A DNA stretch of 7,208 bases from Acholeplasmataceae bacterium (GCA_012840905.1 DUVT01000119.1:1-7208); one strand, 5' to 3'; shown: positions 1-7,156, counted from the first letter of the stretch. The notes: generated by a model not told the origin, from the sequence alone. A program made the numbers and translations.

Positions 1-1408
1 TATTCATAATTAATTCACGAATAGTTTTCGCCTTAAATTTATCTTTTTTACCTAAAGTAATAAACATTCTAACTTGTCTACTTTTCCCAAAACCTTCATT
101 ATCATTTAAATCTAATCTCTCAGCAGAATTTTCAAAGTTCTTTAATTTTCCAATTAATAAACCATAAATTAATTCATCTTTATCTATCGAGTTATCATTA
201 ATAGCTTTATTAATTATTTTACCATATTTATTATCAGATGCATAACTATTTTTTAGAGCTTCTGTAATTACTTTATTTATTCTAACTTCCATTACTTCAT
301 TTAAAGTTGGAATTTTGAAAAGTACTAAATTACTTCCTGCTGCTATGTTTATTTGCTTTAGTCGATATCTTTCTTTTCGTAAAACTAAAGTAATAGCCAT
401 CCCACTTCTTCTAGCTCTACCTGTTCTACCAATTCTATGCACATAATATTCATCATCTTGAGGAACATCATAGTTTATTACAACATCGACATCATCAACA
501 TCTAAGCCTCTAGCTGCAACATCTGATGCAACGAGGATATTAATATCACCACTTCTAAAACGGTGCATTACTTGATCACGTTGCATTTGTTTCATATCAC
601 CATGTAAGGCAATCGCATTATAACCACTACTTGTTAACTTATAACTAACCTCATCTACTGCTTTTTTTGTATTACAAAAGACAATAACTAATTTATAATC
701 ATAATAATCAATAATTCTTGTAATTGCTTCTACCTTATCTTTTTCTTCAATCATTACATAAGTTTGTTTTATATGTGGTTTTGTTTCTTCACCTTTAACA
801 CGAATAGTTTTAGGGCTTGTTAAATATAGACGACCTAACTCTTCGATTTCTTTTGAGATTGTTGCGCTAAAGAGCATAGTTTGTTTTCTATTTTTCACAT
901 CAGCCAAGATATAATCTATATCTTCGCGAAACCCCATATTAAGCATTTCATCCGCTTCATCTAAGACAAAGATTTTAATATCTTTTAACTTAATTGTTTG
1001 TCTTTGCATATGATCCATTAAACGCCCAGGAGTTGCAACTATAATTTGTGGATTTTTCTTTAATTCTCTAAATTGTCTTTCAATATGTTCTCCTCCATAA
1101 ATAGAGGTAATTTTAAACTTTTGAAAGCTTGCAACTTCTTTTATTTCTTTAGTAATTTGAATTACTAACTCTCTAGTAGGCGCTAAAATAATCGCTTGAA
1201 GCTTATCATTATCTTCAATTGATTCTAAGATCGGAATTGCAAAGGCCATTGTTTTTCCTGTCCCGGTAGGAGCTTCTACTATTACATCATAACCTTCTAA
1301 AGCATGGGGGATAGCCCTTACTTGTACTTCGGTCATTTCTTCATATTTCTTTTTGTTTATCCCCTTTAATAACTCGGGACTAATTTCTAATACATTAAAT
1401 TTGTTCAT
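1..1408 (-). CDS. DEAD-box RNA helicase, CshA/DeaD type (partial at the left window edge)
   Basis: ATP-dependent RNA helicase expected to unwind RNA duplexes in ribosome assembly, mRNA decay or cold adaptation. The reading frame is open from the ATG at 1408 to the window edge, giving 469 residues without a stop. All core motifs are present: Q motif TEVQ (Q29), motif I APTGTGKT (46-53), Ia APTREL (76-81), Ib TPGRL (126-130), II DEAD (150-153), III SAT (181-183), V ASDVAARGLD (294-303) and VI HRIGRTGR (324-331). After the two RecA domains comes a charged helical linker. From about V446 the stretch VRMFITLGKKDK resembles the start of the DbpA/CsdA RNA-binding domain, so probably only some tens of residues are missing. 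The ATG has an AGAAAGG site at 1414-1420, five bases upstream. A hairpin at 1425-1454 separates it from pmbA, and I see no clear promoter of its own. The family is certain; the choice between DeaD, CshA and DbpA orthology is not. Confidence 0.96.
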   Translation of the reverse strand, partial: MNKFNVLEISPELLKGINKKKYEEMTEVQVRAIPHALEGYDVIVEAPTGTGKTMAFAIPILESIEDNDKLQAIILAPTRELVIQITKEIKEVASFQKFKITSIYGGEHIERQFRELKKNPQIIVATPGRLMDHMQRQTIKLKDIKIFVLDEADEMLNMGFREDIDYILADVKNRKQTMLFSATISKEIEELGRLYLTSPKTIRVKGEETKPHIKQTYVMIEEKDKVEAITRIIDYYDYKLVIVFCNTKKAVDEVSYKLTSSGYNAIALHGDMKQMQRDQVMHRFRSGDINILVASDVAARGLDVDDVDVVINYDVPQDDEYYVHRIGRTGRARRSGMAITLVLRKERYRLKQINIAAGSNLVLFKIPTLNEVMEVRINKVITEALKNSYASDNKYGKIINKAINDNSIDKDELIYGLLIGKLKNFENSAERLDLNDNEGFGKSRQVRMFITLGKKDKFKAKTIRELIMN

Positions 1409-1424
1409 TTTTACCTTTCTGCTT

Positions 1425-1454
1425 AAAAAGAATCTCATTAAAAATGAGATCTTT
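1425..1454 (-). terminator. Hairpin with short T run between pmbA and the helicase gene
   Basis: An 8-bp perfect inverted repeat (1432-1439 with 1443-1450, loop 1440-1442) begins nine bases after the pmbA stop. A one-base bulge at 1431 allows four more pairs (1427-1430 with 1451-1454). On the minus strand it is followed by TCTTTTTAA. It looks like an intrinsic terminator for tldD-pmbA, but the stem is AT-rich and the T run is partly used by the longer fold, so termination is probably incomplete. Only about 17 bases separate it from the helicase start, leaving no room for a normal promoter after it. Read-through or an attenuator role is therefore plausible. Confidence 0.65.
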
Positions 1455-1459
1455 AATTT

Positions 1460-2782
1460 TTATTTACCTGATACTGGTAGACCTGTAAAGCGAATTGATG
1501 GAGCACCAACTCCACTAGGTAAAATCTTTAAATCACTACCAACATCATCGATATTATTCATTATTTTAATGAAATTACCAGAAACAACAATTAAGTTAAC
1601 AGGTCTTGTAATCTTGCCGTCTTCAATTAAGAAACCTGAAGATTGAGCTGAGAAATCACCTGTAATTGGGTTAGCACCAGCGTGTAAGCCAGCTAAATCA
1701 GTAATTAATAACCCTTCTTTAATTCCTTCCAGTAATTCTTGCTGTGTCTTGTTACCAGGTGCAATATGTAAATTCACACCTCTAACAGTCACATTCGCAC
1801 CGCTTTTAAATCCATTACCTGTAGTTTTGGTTTTAAAGTATTTAGCGGTTTTGAGGTTATGAAGCAAGCCTTTAAATACTCCATCTTTTACAACCTCTTT
1901 TTTGTAGCATGCTACACCTTCATCATCAAATGGTTCATAATCAATTGAGCCTTCAAGTAGCGGATCATCAATTATTGTAATTTTTTCTGAGAAGATTTTT
2001 TCACCATCTTTACCTAATAATGGTGTTAATTTTTTAATCGCTGCTTCACCTGAAAAGAATGATGTAAATACTTCAAATAAATCAGCCATTGCCTCATTAT
2101 CAAAAACAACTGGATATGTTTTTGATTCAACTGGTTTTGCATTTAATTTAGAAATTGCTTTTTCAGCTACTTTATTAGCAACATCGCTCTTAACTAATTC
2201 ATCATAAGTAAGTGCGATTTCAACTTCAAATGCAGATTGTGTTTGTTCGTTTTCCTTAGCTACTGCTTGTAAAATTAGGTAGCAATATTCATTTTCCTTT
2301 GTAACATCTAAACCTTTAGAGTTTACAATTTGAACTTTGCTTACTACTTCATTATAACGGCAATAAGGAACATTAACGATTCGCTCATCTTTAGCTTTAA
2401 TTTGTTTTTCTAAAGCTTTAAGTAAGTCGATTTTTTCTCCTACTGATACATTTAAGAAACTACCAGTTAATTTTCTAGATTCTGGATACTTTTCATCTCC
2501 AGGATAAATTTCATATTCTTCTTTAGTAGTTAAACTTTGAGCATTAGCTTTTAATGTCGCGATTAACTTTTCTAAATCTTCATCTTCGTTTTCAAATGAC
2601 AAGTAAGCCATTTTGTTATTATAGATTCCGCGAACTGTGAAGTTCTTTGAATCTTTAATTTCTGTACGGTCAACTTCACCATTGAAAATTGAAAGTGTAG
2701 TTGCGGTTGAAATATTAGCATAAATTTCAAAATCACTAAATCCAGCTTCAAGTGCTTTACTGATTAATAATTTATAATCCAT
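1460..2782 (-). CDS. pmbA: PmbA/TldE family protein, non-catalytic partner of TldD
   Basis: Cytoplasmic member of the U62 (TldD/PmbA) family, 440 residues, the usual length. In E. coli TldD and TldE/PmbA form a heteromeric metalloprotease that trims the microcin B17 precursor and degrades unfolded peptides such as the CcdA antitoxin. PmbA lacks the zinc motif and shapes the chamber. Here no HExxxH is present. The C-terminal half carries family-typical blocks: IDDPLLEGSIDYEPFDDEG (about 271-289), the SGANVTVRG region (328-335), GLHAGANPITGDFSAQSSGF (365-384) with the following DGKITRPV, and a C-terminal LPSGVGAPSIRF segment. The ATG overlaps the tldD stop by one base (TAATG) and has a GAGGTGA site at 2789-2795 inside tldD, so translation is coupled and a 1:1 complex is expected. 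No peptide substrate gene is visible nearby. A hairpin follows the stop. Family assignment is secure; the native substrate is unknown. Confidence 0.95.
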   Translation of the reverse strand: MDYKLLISKALEAGFSDFEIYANISTATTLSIFNGEVDRTEIKDSKNFTVRGIYNNKMAYLSFENEDEDLEKLIATLKANAQSLTTKEEYEIYPGDEKYPESRKLTGSFLNVSVGEKIDLLKALEKQIKAKDERIVNVPYCRYNEVVSKVQIVNSKGLDVTKENEYCYLILQAVAKENEQTQSAFEVEIALTYDELVKSDVANKVAEKAISKLNAKPVESKTYPVVFDNEAMADLFEVFTSFFSGEAAIKKLTPLLGKDGEKIFSEKITIIDDPLLEGSIDYEPFDDEGVACYKKEVVKDGVFKGLLHNLKTAKYFKTKTTGNGFKSGANVTVRGVNLHIAPGNKTQQELLEGIKEGLLITDLAGLHAGANPITGDFSAQSSGFLIEDGKITRPVNLIVVSGNFIKIMNNIDDVGSDLKILPSGVGAPSIRFTGLPVSGK

Positions 2783-4173
2783 TACTTCTCACCTCTTCCG
2801 CCAACTGTCATATTTTGAACACGAATTGTAGGTTGACCTACGTTAGTTGGAATTGATCCACTAATAGATCCACACATTCCATGACCAAAATCTAAGTTAT
2901 CAGCAATCATATCAATATTCATTAATACTTCGCTACCACTACCTACTAAAGTAGCTCCACGAACTGGTTTTGTAATTTTGCCATTTTCAATTAAATAACC
3001 CTCATTAACTGCAAAGTTAAACTCTCCAGTTGACGGATTAACACTTCCTCCACCCATTTGTTTTGCAAATAAGCCAAACTCGGTGTTTTGAATTATTTCT
3101 TCAAATGTATTTTTACCAGGAGCGAAGAAAGTATTAGTCATTCTTGAAGTTGGCGAAAATTTATAATTTTGTCTTCTTGAACTTCCTGTAACAGGATGAT
3201 TCATTATTCTACTATTACGATAATCTACTAAATAAGATTTTAATATTCCGTTTTCAATTAATACATTACGTTTTGTTGGTTCACCTTCATCATCAACATT
3301 TAAAGATCCCCAAGCATTTGCAATAGTTCCATCATCAATTGCAGTTACAATATCACTTGCAATCTTTTTACCTAACATGTTTGTAAATACACTTGAACCT
3401 TTCGCAACACTTGTTGCTTCTAGTGAATGTACACATGCTTCGTGAAGTAATACCCCACCAAAGGCATTATGAACAACAACTGTCATTACACCGCCAACCA
3501 TTTCATCAGCATGTAACATAGTAATTGATGTTTTTGCGATTTCTTTTGCAAAGTTATCAATATCACTATTATCTAATAGTTCATAACCTATATGTCCACC
3601 AATTCTATTACTACCTGTTTGTGTGGATTTACCATCACTACTAATAACAGTTCCTGATAAAATTACATGGCAACGATAGTCTTTTAAGTATCTGCCTTTT
3701 GAGTTAGCAATAACAACATGTTGTTCTTCATCACGAATTGAAGAAATAATTTGTGTTATTTCTTTATCATAGTCTTTTACAGCTTGGTAAAATTTATCCA
3801 AGTAATTTAATTTTTCTTCATTTGTTAGGCTACTAGGTTTTCTTAAAACTGGATGATTATTTTTAACTTCTACTTCCTCTAGTTTTACTTTAATTCCTAG
3901 TGAATCTCCCCCAAGTGCAGCTGCAAGTTTACTTGCAAGAGCCATTAAACTTTCTTTACTAAAGTTGTTAGTATAACCATTAACTTCTAAGGCACCTTTT
4001 AAAATTCTAATTGATGCTCCATAAGTATGACTTCCAGAGACTTTAGTAACTTCATCTAATGTTTGTTCATACAAATTATTGTAAGTTGACTCAGCGAATA
4101 TTTCCGCAAAATCCCCACCTGTACTAAGTGCTTCTTGTAAAACTTCTTCACAAATTTGCTTATCGATCATCAT
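2782..4173 (-). CDS. tldD: TldD family zinc metalloprotease
   Basis: Catalytic subunit of the TldD/TldE protease, peptidase family U62, in the cytoplasm. The preferred ATG at 4173 gives 463 residues, and it lies 7 bases after AAGGA (4181-4185). An in-frame GTG at 4179 is only one base from AAGGA and is unlikely. Numbering from the ATG, the zinc motif is H244-E245-A246-C247-V248-H249, followed by SLEATSVAKGSSVF, DDGT (280-283) and DDEGEPTKR (294-302), all typical of the family. Near the C-terminus MCGSISG supplies the conserved Cys (C434) that acts as third metal ligand in the E. coli structure, and VGQPTIRV follows. One oddity is the Val at the fifth HExxxH position, where most homologues known to me have Gly (HEAxGH). 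The codon is GTA, read directly. The gene has its own promoter and is coupled to pmbA by TAATG. It probably processes or degrades small peptides; the target is unknown. Confidence 0.96.
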   Translation of the reverse strand: MMIDKQICEEVLQEALSTGGDFAEIFAESTYNNLYEQTLDEVTKVSGSHTYGASIRILKGALEVNGYTNNFSKESLMALASKLAAALGGDSLGIKVKLEEVEVKNNHPVLRKPSSLTNEEKLNYLDKFYQAVKDYDKEITQIISSIRDEEQHVVIANSKGRYLKDYRCHVILSGTVISSDGKSTQTGSNRIGGHIGYELLDNSDIDNFAKEIAKTSITMLHADEMVGGVMTVVVHNAFGGVLLHEACVHSLEATSVAKGSSVFTNMLGKKIASDIVTAIDDGTIANAWGSLNVDDEGEPTKRNVLIENGILKSYLVDYRNSRIMNHPVTGSSRRQNYKFSPTSRMTNTFFAPGKNTFEEIIQNTEFGLFAKQMGGGSVNPSTGEFNFAVNEGYLIENGKITKPVRGATLVGSGSEVLMNIDMIADNLDFGHGMCGSISGSIPTNVGQPTIRVQNMTVGGRGEK

Positions 4174-4180
4174 TCTCACA

Positions 4181-4185
4181 TCCTT
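4181..4185 (-). promoter_or_regulatory. Ribosome binding site that sets the tldD start
   Basis: AAGGA on the minus strand lies 7 bases before ATG 4173 (spacer TGTGAGA) but only one base before the in-frame GTG at 4179. Normal spacing therefore favours ATG 4173, or less likely the adjacent ATG at 4170. Confidence 0.8.
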
Positions 4186-4193
4186 ATTTGTCT

Positions 4194-4222
4194 ATTATAC
4201 TAAATATCAACTCTTATTTCAA
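4194..4222 (-). promoter_or_regulatory. Sigma-A type promoter for tldD-pmbA
   Basis: On the minus strand TTGAAA (4217-4222) is followed after exactly 17 bases by a perfect TATAAT (4194-4199). Transcription should begin near 4187, giving an unusually short leader of about 14 bases that holds just the AAGGA site. The promoter sits in the gap after the ATPase stop codon, so tldD-pmbA can be expressed independently of the lysine-controlled operon. No operator or hairpin is visible in the gap. Confidence 0.82.
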
Positions 4223-4233
4223 CAAAAACATCT

Positions 4234-4965
4234 TTAAATAAAATTCGCAAGAAAACTTCTTGTTTTCTCATTTTTAGGATTTTTAAATATTACTTCTGGA
4301 AGATCATCTTCGATAATCATTCCTTCATCCATATAAATAACTCGACTAGCAACAGAGTTAGCAAAACTCATCTCATGAGTCACTACAATCATTGTCATTC
4401 CACTTTTTGCAAGATCACGCATAACACTTAAAACTTCACCAACTACCATCGGGTCAAGTGCACTCGTTGGTTCATCAAATAATAAAATTTTTGGATTCAT
4501 CATTAAAGCTCTTGCGATTGCAACTCTTTGTTTTTGCCCACCACTTAAGGTATCAACACTTCGATAAGCAAAATCCTTCATTCCAACTTTATCTAGATTT
4601 TCTAATGCTAAATTATTCGCCTCAGCTTTATCCATTTTTAATATTTTTATTGGAGCTAAAGTTAAATTTTCAATTACGTTTTTATTATTAAATAAATTAA
4701 ATGATTGAAACACCATTCCAATATGCGTTCTAAGTTTATTGATATCAACTTTATCACTAGTAATATCAATACCATTAAAATTAATCGAACCACTATCTAC
4801 ATCTTCAAGTAAATTTATACAACGTAAAAATGTTGATTTTCCACTGCCACTTGGCCCAATTATACAAACTACTTCTTTTTCATAGATATTTAAGCTAATA
4901 TCTTTTAATACTTCTTGCGTTGAAAAAGATTTTTTTAAGTTTTTAATTTCTAAAATTTTATTCAT
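4234..4965 (-). CDS. Polar amino acid ABC importer, ATP-binding protein
   Basis: Cytoplasmic ATPase of a HisP/GlnQ-type (PAAT family) importer that powers uptake through the permease encoded just upstream. It has 243 residues, typical for the family. Motifs in order are Walker [10 protein letters not shown] (37-45), Q-loop MVFQSFNLF (Q87), signature LSGGQKQR (140-147), Walker B ILLFDEP (160-166, catalytic E165), D-loop SALD (168-171) and H-loop VVTHE (H197). There is no C-terminal regulatory extension of the kind found in MetN. The ATG has AGGTG at 4971-4975, five bases upstream. That site overlaps the permease TAG stop, and the intergenic gap is 8 bases, so the genes are cotranscribed. It is the third gene of the operon under the lysine riboswitch, making lysine or a related basic amino acid the likely cargo. 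No terminator is apparent after its TAA. Confidence 0.96.
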   Translation of the reverse strand: MNKILEIKNLKKSFSTQEVLKDISLNIYEKEVVCIIGPSGSGKSTFLRCINLLEDVDSGSINFNGIDITSDKVDINKLRTHIGMVFQSFNLFNNKNVIENLTLAPIKILKMDKAEANNLALENLDKVGMKDFAYRSVDTLSGGQKQRVAIARALMMNPKILLFDEPTSALDPMVVGEVLSVMRDLAKSGMTMIVVTHEMSFANSVASRVIYMDEGMIIEDDLPEVIFKNPKNEKTRSFLANFI

Positions 4966-4973
4966 AATATCAC

Positions 4974-6086
4974 CTAATTAGAACTTGGAAGTGGCGTCTC
5001 AGATAAATTAAGTTTACGTTCTACAAACACTAATAATTTTGATGTAGTAAGTGTTAAGAATAAGTAAATTAACGCAGCTATAATAAATGGCTCGTATGTT
5101 CTAAAGTATTTTTGTTTTACGTCTTGAGCAATAAAGAACAACTCTGCAACCCCAATTACATTTAAAACTGAGGTATCTTTAATATTAATAATAAACTCAT
5201 TAATTATACTTGGTAAGACGTTTTTTATTGCTTGAGGAAGAATAATGTGAAACATTGCTTGCGAATATGTAAAGCCTAGGCTTCTTGCTGCTTCCATTTG
5301 CCCTTTATCAATTGCTTCAATTCCGCCTCTTAATACTTCTACTAAATAAGCAGTTGTATTTAAGGAAACTATAATAATTCCTGAAATGGTAATTGTTAAG
5401 ATTTTATCGACTGCTTCTTGAGGAACCCCAAATTGATTTGCGATAAACATTGGTAGCAAGTAATAAATAATTACTGCTTGAACCATCATCGGTGTACCTC
5501 TAAAAATATTTACATAAAGTTTTACAAACCCAATTCCAATTGATTTAAAGAATGCTACTACTTCACTATCTTGTTTATTAATTTTCATTGTTCTAATGAT
5601 AACAAAAATAAACGCTATAATTAAACCAATTATTGTTCCAATTAGGGAAAGCTCAAGGGTATGTAAAACACCACGTAGGAAACTAGTTCCATGATTTAAT
5701 ATTATATATGTAATCGAATCTAAAAAGTTTTCCTTTGTAGGGATTTTTGTTGCACCTGCTGTGTCAATAAAACTTTGAATTATTGGCATTGCAATAAATT
5801 CAAATAAGAAAATTGCACCAACAATTAAATTAACTTTATAGACAATTTTTAATAATTTCTCATAATCTTTTATTTTAGAAAACCCAGCAAACTTTAAACC
5901 TAAAATTACTAGGGATCCTAAACCGACAAAGAGTGGCATTATACCAAATGCCACATTCATCTCTTTTACAAGCGAAATTCGTTCAACATCTAACCCTAAT
6001 GTCTTTATTCCAAAAAATATTACTAGTGATGCAAGTAATAATATTTTAATGTGAATAAAGTTTGTTTTCTTATTCTGTAACACCAT
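4974..6086 (-). CDS. Polar amino acid ABC importer, permease with an extra N-terminal membrane domain
   Basis: Inner-membrane channel of a HisM/GlnP-type importer. The family core lies in about residues 135-358: a first helix at about 138-165, the [11 protein letters not shown] block (193-203), and the EAA loop that docks on the ATPase (E265-A266-A267, G271, then IILP 281-284). Further helices lie at about 229-250 and 333-355. At 370 residues it is well over the usual 215-240. The surplus is an N-terminal stretch of about 130 residues with three predicted hydrophobic helices (about 12-30, 44-65, 84-105) separated by short charged loops. It is not a substrate-binding domain fusion, as in lactococcal GlnP, because the binding protein is a separate gene. 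Only one permease is encoded, so a homodimer is likely. The ATG lies inside the end of the binding-protein gene (17-base overlap), with a weak purine-rich site (GAAAGAG), which suggests translational coupling. Confidence 0.94.
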   Translation of the reverse strand: MVLQNKKTNFIHIKILLLASLVIFFGIKTLGLDVERISLVKEMNVAFGIMPLFVGLGSLVILGLKFAGFSKIKDYEKLLKIVYKVNLIVGAIFLFEFIAMPIIQSFIDTAGATKIPTKENFLDSITYIILNHGTSFLRGVLHTLELSLIGTIIGLIIAFIFVIIRTMKINKQDSEVVAFFKSIGIGFVKLYVNIFRGTPMMVQAVIIYYLLPMFIANQFGVPQEAVDKILTITISGIIIVSLNTTAYLVEVLRGGIEAIDKGQMEAARSLGFTYSQAMFHIILPQAIKNVLPSIINEFIINIKDTSVLNVIGVAELFFIAQDVKQKYFRTYEPFIIAALIYLFLTLTTSKLLVFVERKLNLSETPLPSSN

Positions 6087-6903
6087 TTTCTCTTTCTACA
6101 GCTTGAAGCATCATTTTAATTCTAACTTCTTCACTAATACCTGCAAGTATAGTATTAATAGAATTTACTAATTCTTGTTCATCTAATCTTACAGCAATAG
6201 AAACTATTCTTTCTTCTTCAGATACTTCAAAACCATCCTCTAATTCAATTACTTTAAATTCAGGATTATTTTCTGCTATTCCTAAAGCTACTGGCAATTC
6301 TAGAATTGTTGCATCACTTTTATTTGCAAGAATTTGCGTTAAAATATCTGGTACGCTCTTTAATGGTGTTTGGTGTTCTACATTTGGAATTTGATCAATC
6401 AAATCATCATATACAGTTCCATGTTGACCAACAACTCTTGCACCACTAAAATCAGCTAATGTTTTTGCATCACTATACTCTGAGTTTTCCGCAACTAACA
6501 TTACATGCGTCGACTCATAATAACCATCACTAAATAAAACAGATTGTTTTCTAGCTTCTGTTGGGCTCATTCCTGCAATAATTGCATCAATTTTCCCTGA
6601 CTCAAGTTGAGGAATTAATGCATCCCAATCTAATTTTTGAATAACTAAAACTTTGCCTAAACTTGCTGCAATAGCTTTTGCTATTTGAACATCATAACCA
6701 TCAGCATAAAGTCCAGTCATATTTTCAACTTCATAATTATATGGTGTTTTATAATTTTGTCCATAATTAAATGGAGCATAATTAACTTCTAAACCTACTA
6801 TAAATTGATCTTCTCTTGGAATATCCATTTCTACTGTTTTTTCATTACAACCAATTAACAATATTACTAAACTAAATACTATTAACAATAACATTTTTCT
6901 CAT
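6070..6903 (-). CDS. Amino acid ABC importer substrate-binding lipoprotein, probably for lysine
   Basis: Extracytoplasmic receptor (SBP family 3, PAAT type) that captures the amino acid and delivers it to the permease. The chosen ATG at 6903 gives 277 residues. It has a perfect AAGGAG (6911-6916) seven bases upstream and starts a normal signal peptide: MRKM, a hydrophobic core, then lipobox LIGC with lipid-modified Cys19. In-frame extension to a TTG at 6951 would put the start in the terminator hairpin and is rejected. The mature part shows the family fold: IVGLEVNYAPFNY (35-47), GYDVQIAKAIA (69-79), LDWDALIPQLESGKIDAIIAGM (91-112), SPTEAR (113-118, with R118 at the usual carboxylate-binding position), the VGQHGTV hinge region (158-164) and KSDATILE (195-202). 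It is the first gene after the lysine riboswitch leader. That is the main evidence for lysine or another basic amino acid as ligand; the sequence alone does not prove specificity. Confidence 0.94.
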   Translation of the reverse strand: MRKMLLLIVFSLVILLIGCNEKTVEMDIPREDQFIVGLEVNYAPFNYGQNYKTPYNYEVENMTGLYADGYDVQIAKAIAASLGKVLVIQKLDWDALIPQLESGKIDAIIAGMSPTEARKQSVLFSDGYYESTHVMLVAENSEYSDAKTLADFSGARVVGQHGTVYDDLIDQIPNVEHQTPLKSVPDILTQILANKSDATILELPVALGIAENNPEFKVIELEDGFEVSEEERIVSIAVRLDEQELVNSINTILAGISEEVRIKMMLQAVERENGVTE

Positions 6904-6910
6904 CTTAAAT

Positions 6911-6916
6911 CTCCTT
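6911..6916 (-). promoter_or_regulatory. Ribosome binding site of the binding-protein gene
   Basis: AAGGAG on the minus strand is 7 bases before ATG 6903 and fixes that start. The bases just 5' of it (AAATTATTA, 6916-6924) repeat the 5' arm of the antiterminator inner stem, so the site may be exposed or hidden by the leader fold. Confidence 0.9.
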
Positions 6917-6976
6917 AATAATTTATTTTTTAAAAAATAAAAATGCGTCAATATGACGCATCAAAAATTATTAGGA
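6912..6976 (-). promoter_or_regulatory. Possible Shine-Dalgarno-sequestering long-range pairing
   Basis: The minus-strand segment at 6965-6976 (UCC followed by UAAUAAUUU) can pair with 6912-6924, which contains AAAUUAUUA and the GGA of the Shine-Dalgarno. The count is 12 pairs with one bulged A (6915). The pairing would enclose the terminator hairpin. The same 3' arm is used by the antiterminator, so the two folds exclude each other. Lysine-bound RNA that escaped termination could therefore be blocked at translation as well. The pairs are AT-rich and this role is an inference. Confidence 0.4.
6932..6961 (-). terminator. Rho-independent terminator of the lysine riboswitch
   Basis: On the minus strand a perfect 8-bp stem ATGCGTCA/TGACGCAT (6954-6961 with 6943-6950, loop TAT) is followed directly by TTTTATTTTTT. 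It lies between the aptamer and the first gene, 28 bases before the P1 helix region ends, which is the usual place for the off-switch of an L-box leader. Its 5' arm is contested by the antiterminator. Confidence 0.92.
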
Positions 6977-7003
6977 TATTTAATAATTTTGTTTTAGCGC
7001 CAC
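6953..7003 (-). promoter_or_regulatory. Antiterminator of the lysine riboswitch
   Basis: Two nested stems compete with both aptamer and terminator. The inner stem is a perfect 10-bp inverted repeat, AAAATTATTA (6981-6990) with TAATAATTTT (6964-6973), loop of 7. The outer stem pairs GUGGCGC (6997-7003) with GCGUCAU (6953-6959), seven pairs including two G-U. The outer 3' arm takes the 5' arm of the terminator. The 5' arms overlap the last P5 base, the P5-P1 junction and the 3' strand of P1. Aptamer with P1 (lysine present) and antiterminator (lysine absent) are therefore alternatives. Confidence 0.7.
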
Positions 7004-7156
7004 TACTCATAACTGAAGTAGGAGTGTTATACGTATTCCGCATAACCCCACACTATTAGTATACCTACTAATAATGTTCGGCGATGGTTACCTTTCACAT
7101 ACTTCACAGGACGTCTCCTCCATATGCTACTCATTTGCATCGCTACCTCTAAACAA
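6989..7156 (-). promoter_or_regulatory. Lysine riboswitch aptamer (L box)
   Basis: The five-helix lysine aptamer can be drawn on the minus strand. P1 is TTGTTT (7151-7156) with AAACAA (6989-6994), extendable by AG/CT with a bulged A. The P2 base is GCGATG (7138-7143) with CATCGC (7081-7086). P3 has 11 pairs, 7066-7076 with 7051-7061. P4 is GTTATGCG (7039-7046) with CGTATAAC (7026-7033), capped by the conserved loop GAATA. P5 is 7017-7021 with 7003-7007. Conserved unpaired or internal-loop blocks are also present: AGAGGT next to P1, ATGAGTAG (7127-7134), TGAAAGG (7091-7097), CGCCGAA (7077-7083) and TGGGG (7046-7050). Terminator, antiterminator and an amino acid importer follow. Lysine binding should stabilise P1 and favour termination. 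This identification is by consensus and structure, without a covariance search. Confidence 0.95.

Noticed and set aside
1353..1646. Plus-strand open frame of 97 codons
   Set aside because: It is antisense to the helicase start and the end of pmbA, crosses the hairpin, and lacks a ribosome site and family features. It is a shadow of the minus-strand genes.
4174..4179. GTG start of TldD at 4179
   Set aside because: It is only one base from AAGGA, whereas ATG 4173 has normal spacing.
4458..4691. Plus-strand open frame of 77 codons
   Set aside because: It lies wholly inside the ATPase gene on the opposite strand, and its translation has no recognisable domain.
6926..6937. TTTTTTAAAAAA palindrome as a separate terminator or operator
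   Set aside because: It is a simple AT tract made by the terminator T run and the following A run, with no GC pairs or independent context.
6904..6951. In-frame N-terminal extension of the binding protein to a TTG start at 6951
   Set aside because: The extension would start in the loop of the terminator hairpin and place 16 residues before the signal peptide. ATG 6903 has an ideal AAGGAG seven bases upstream.
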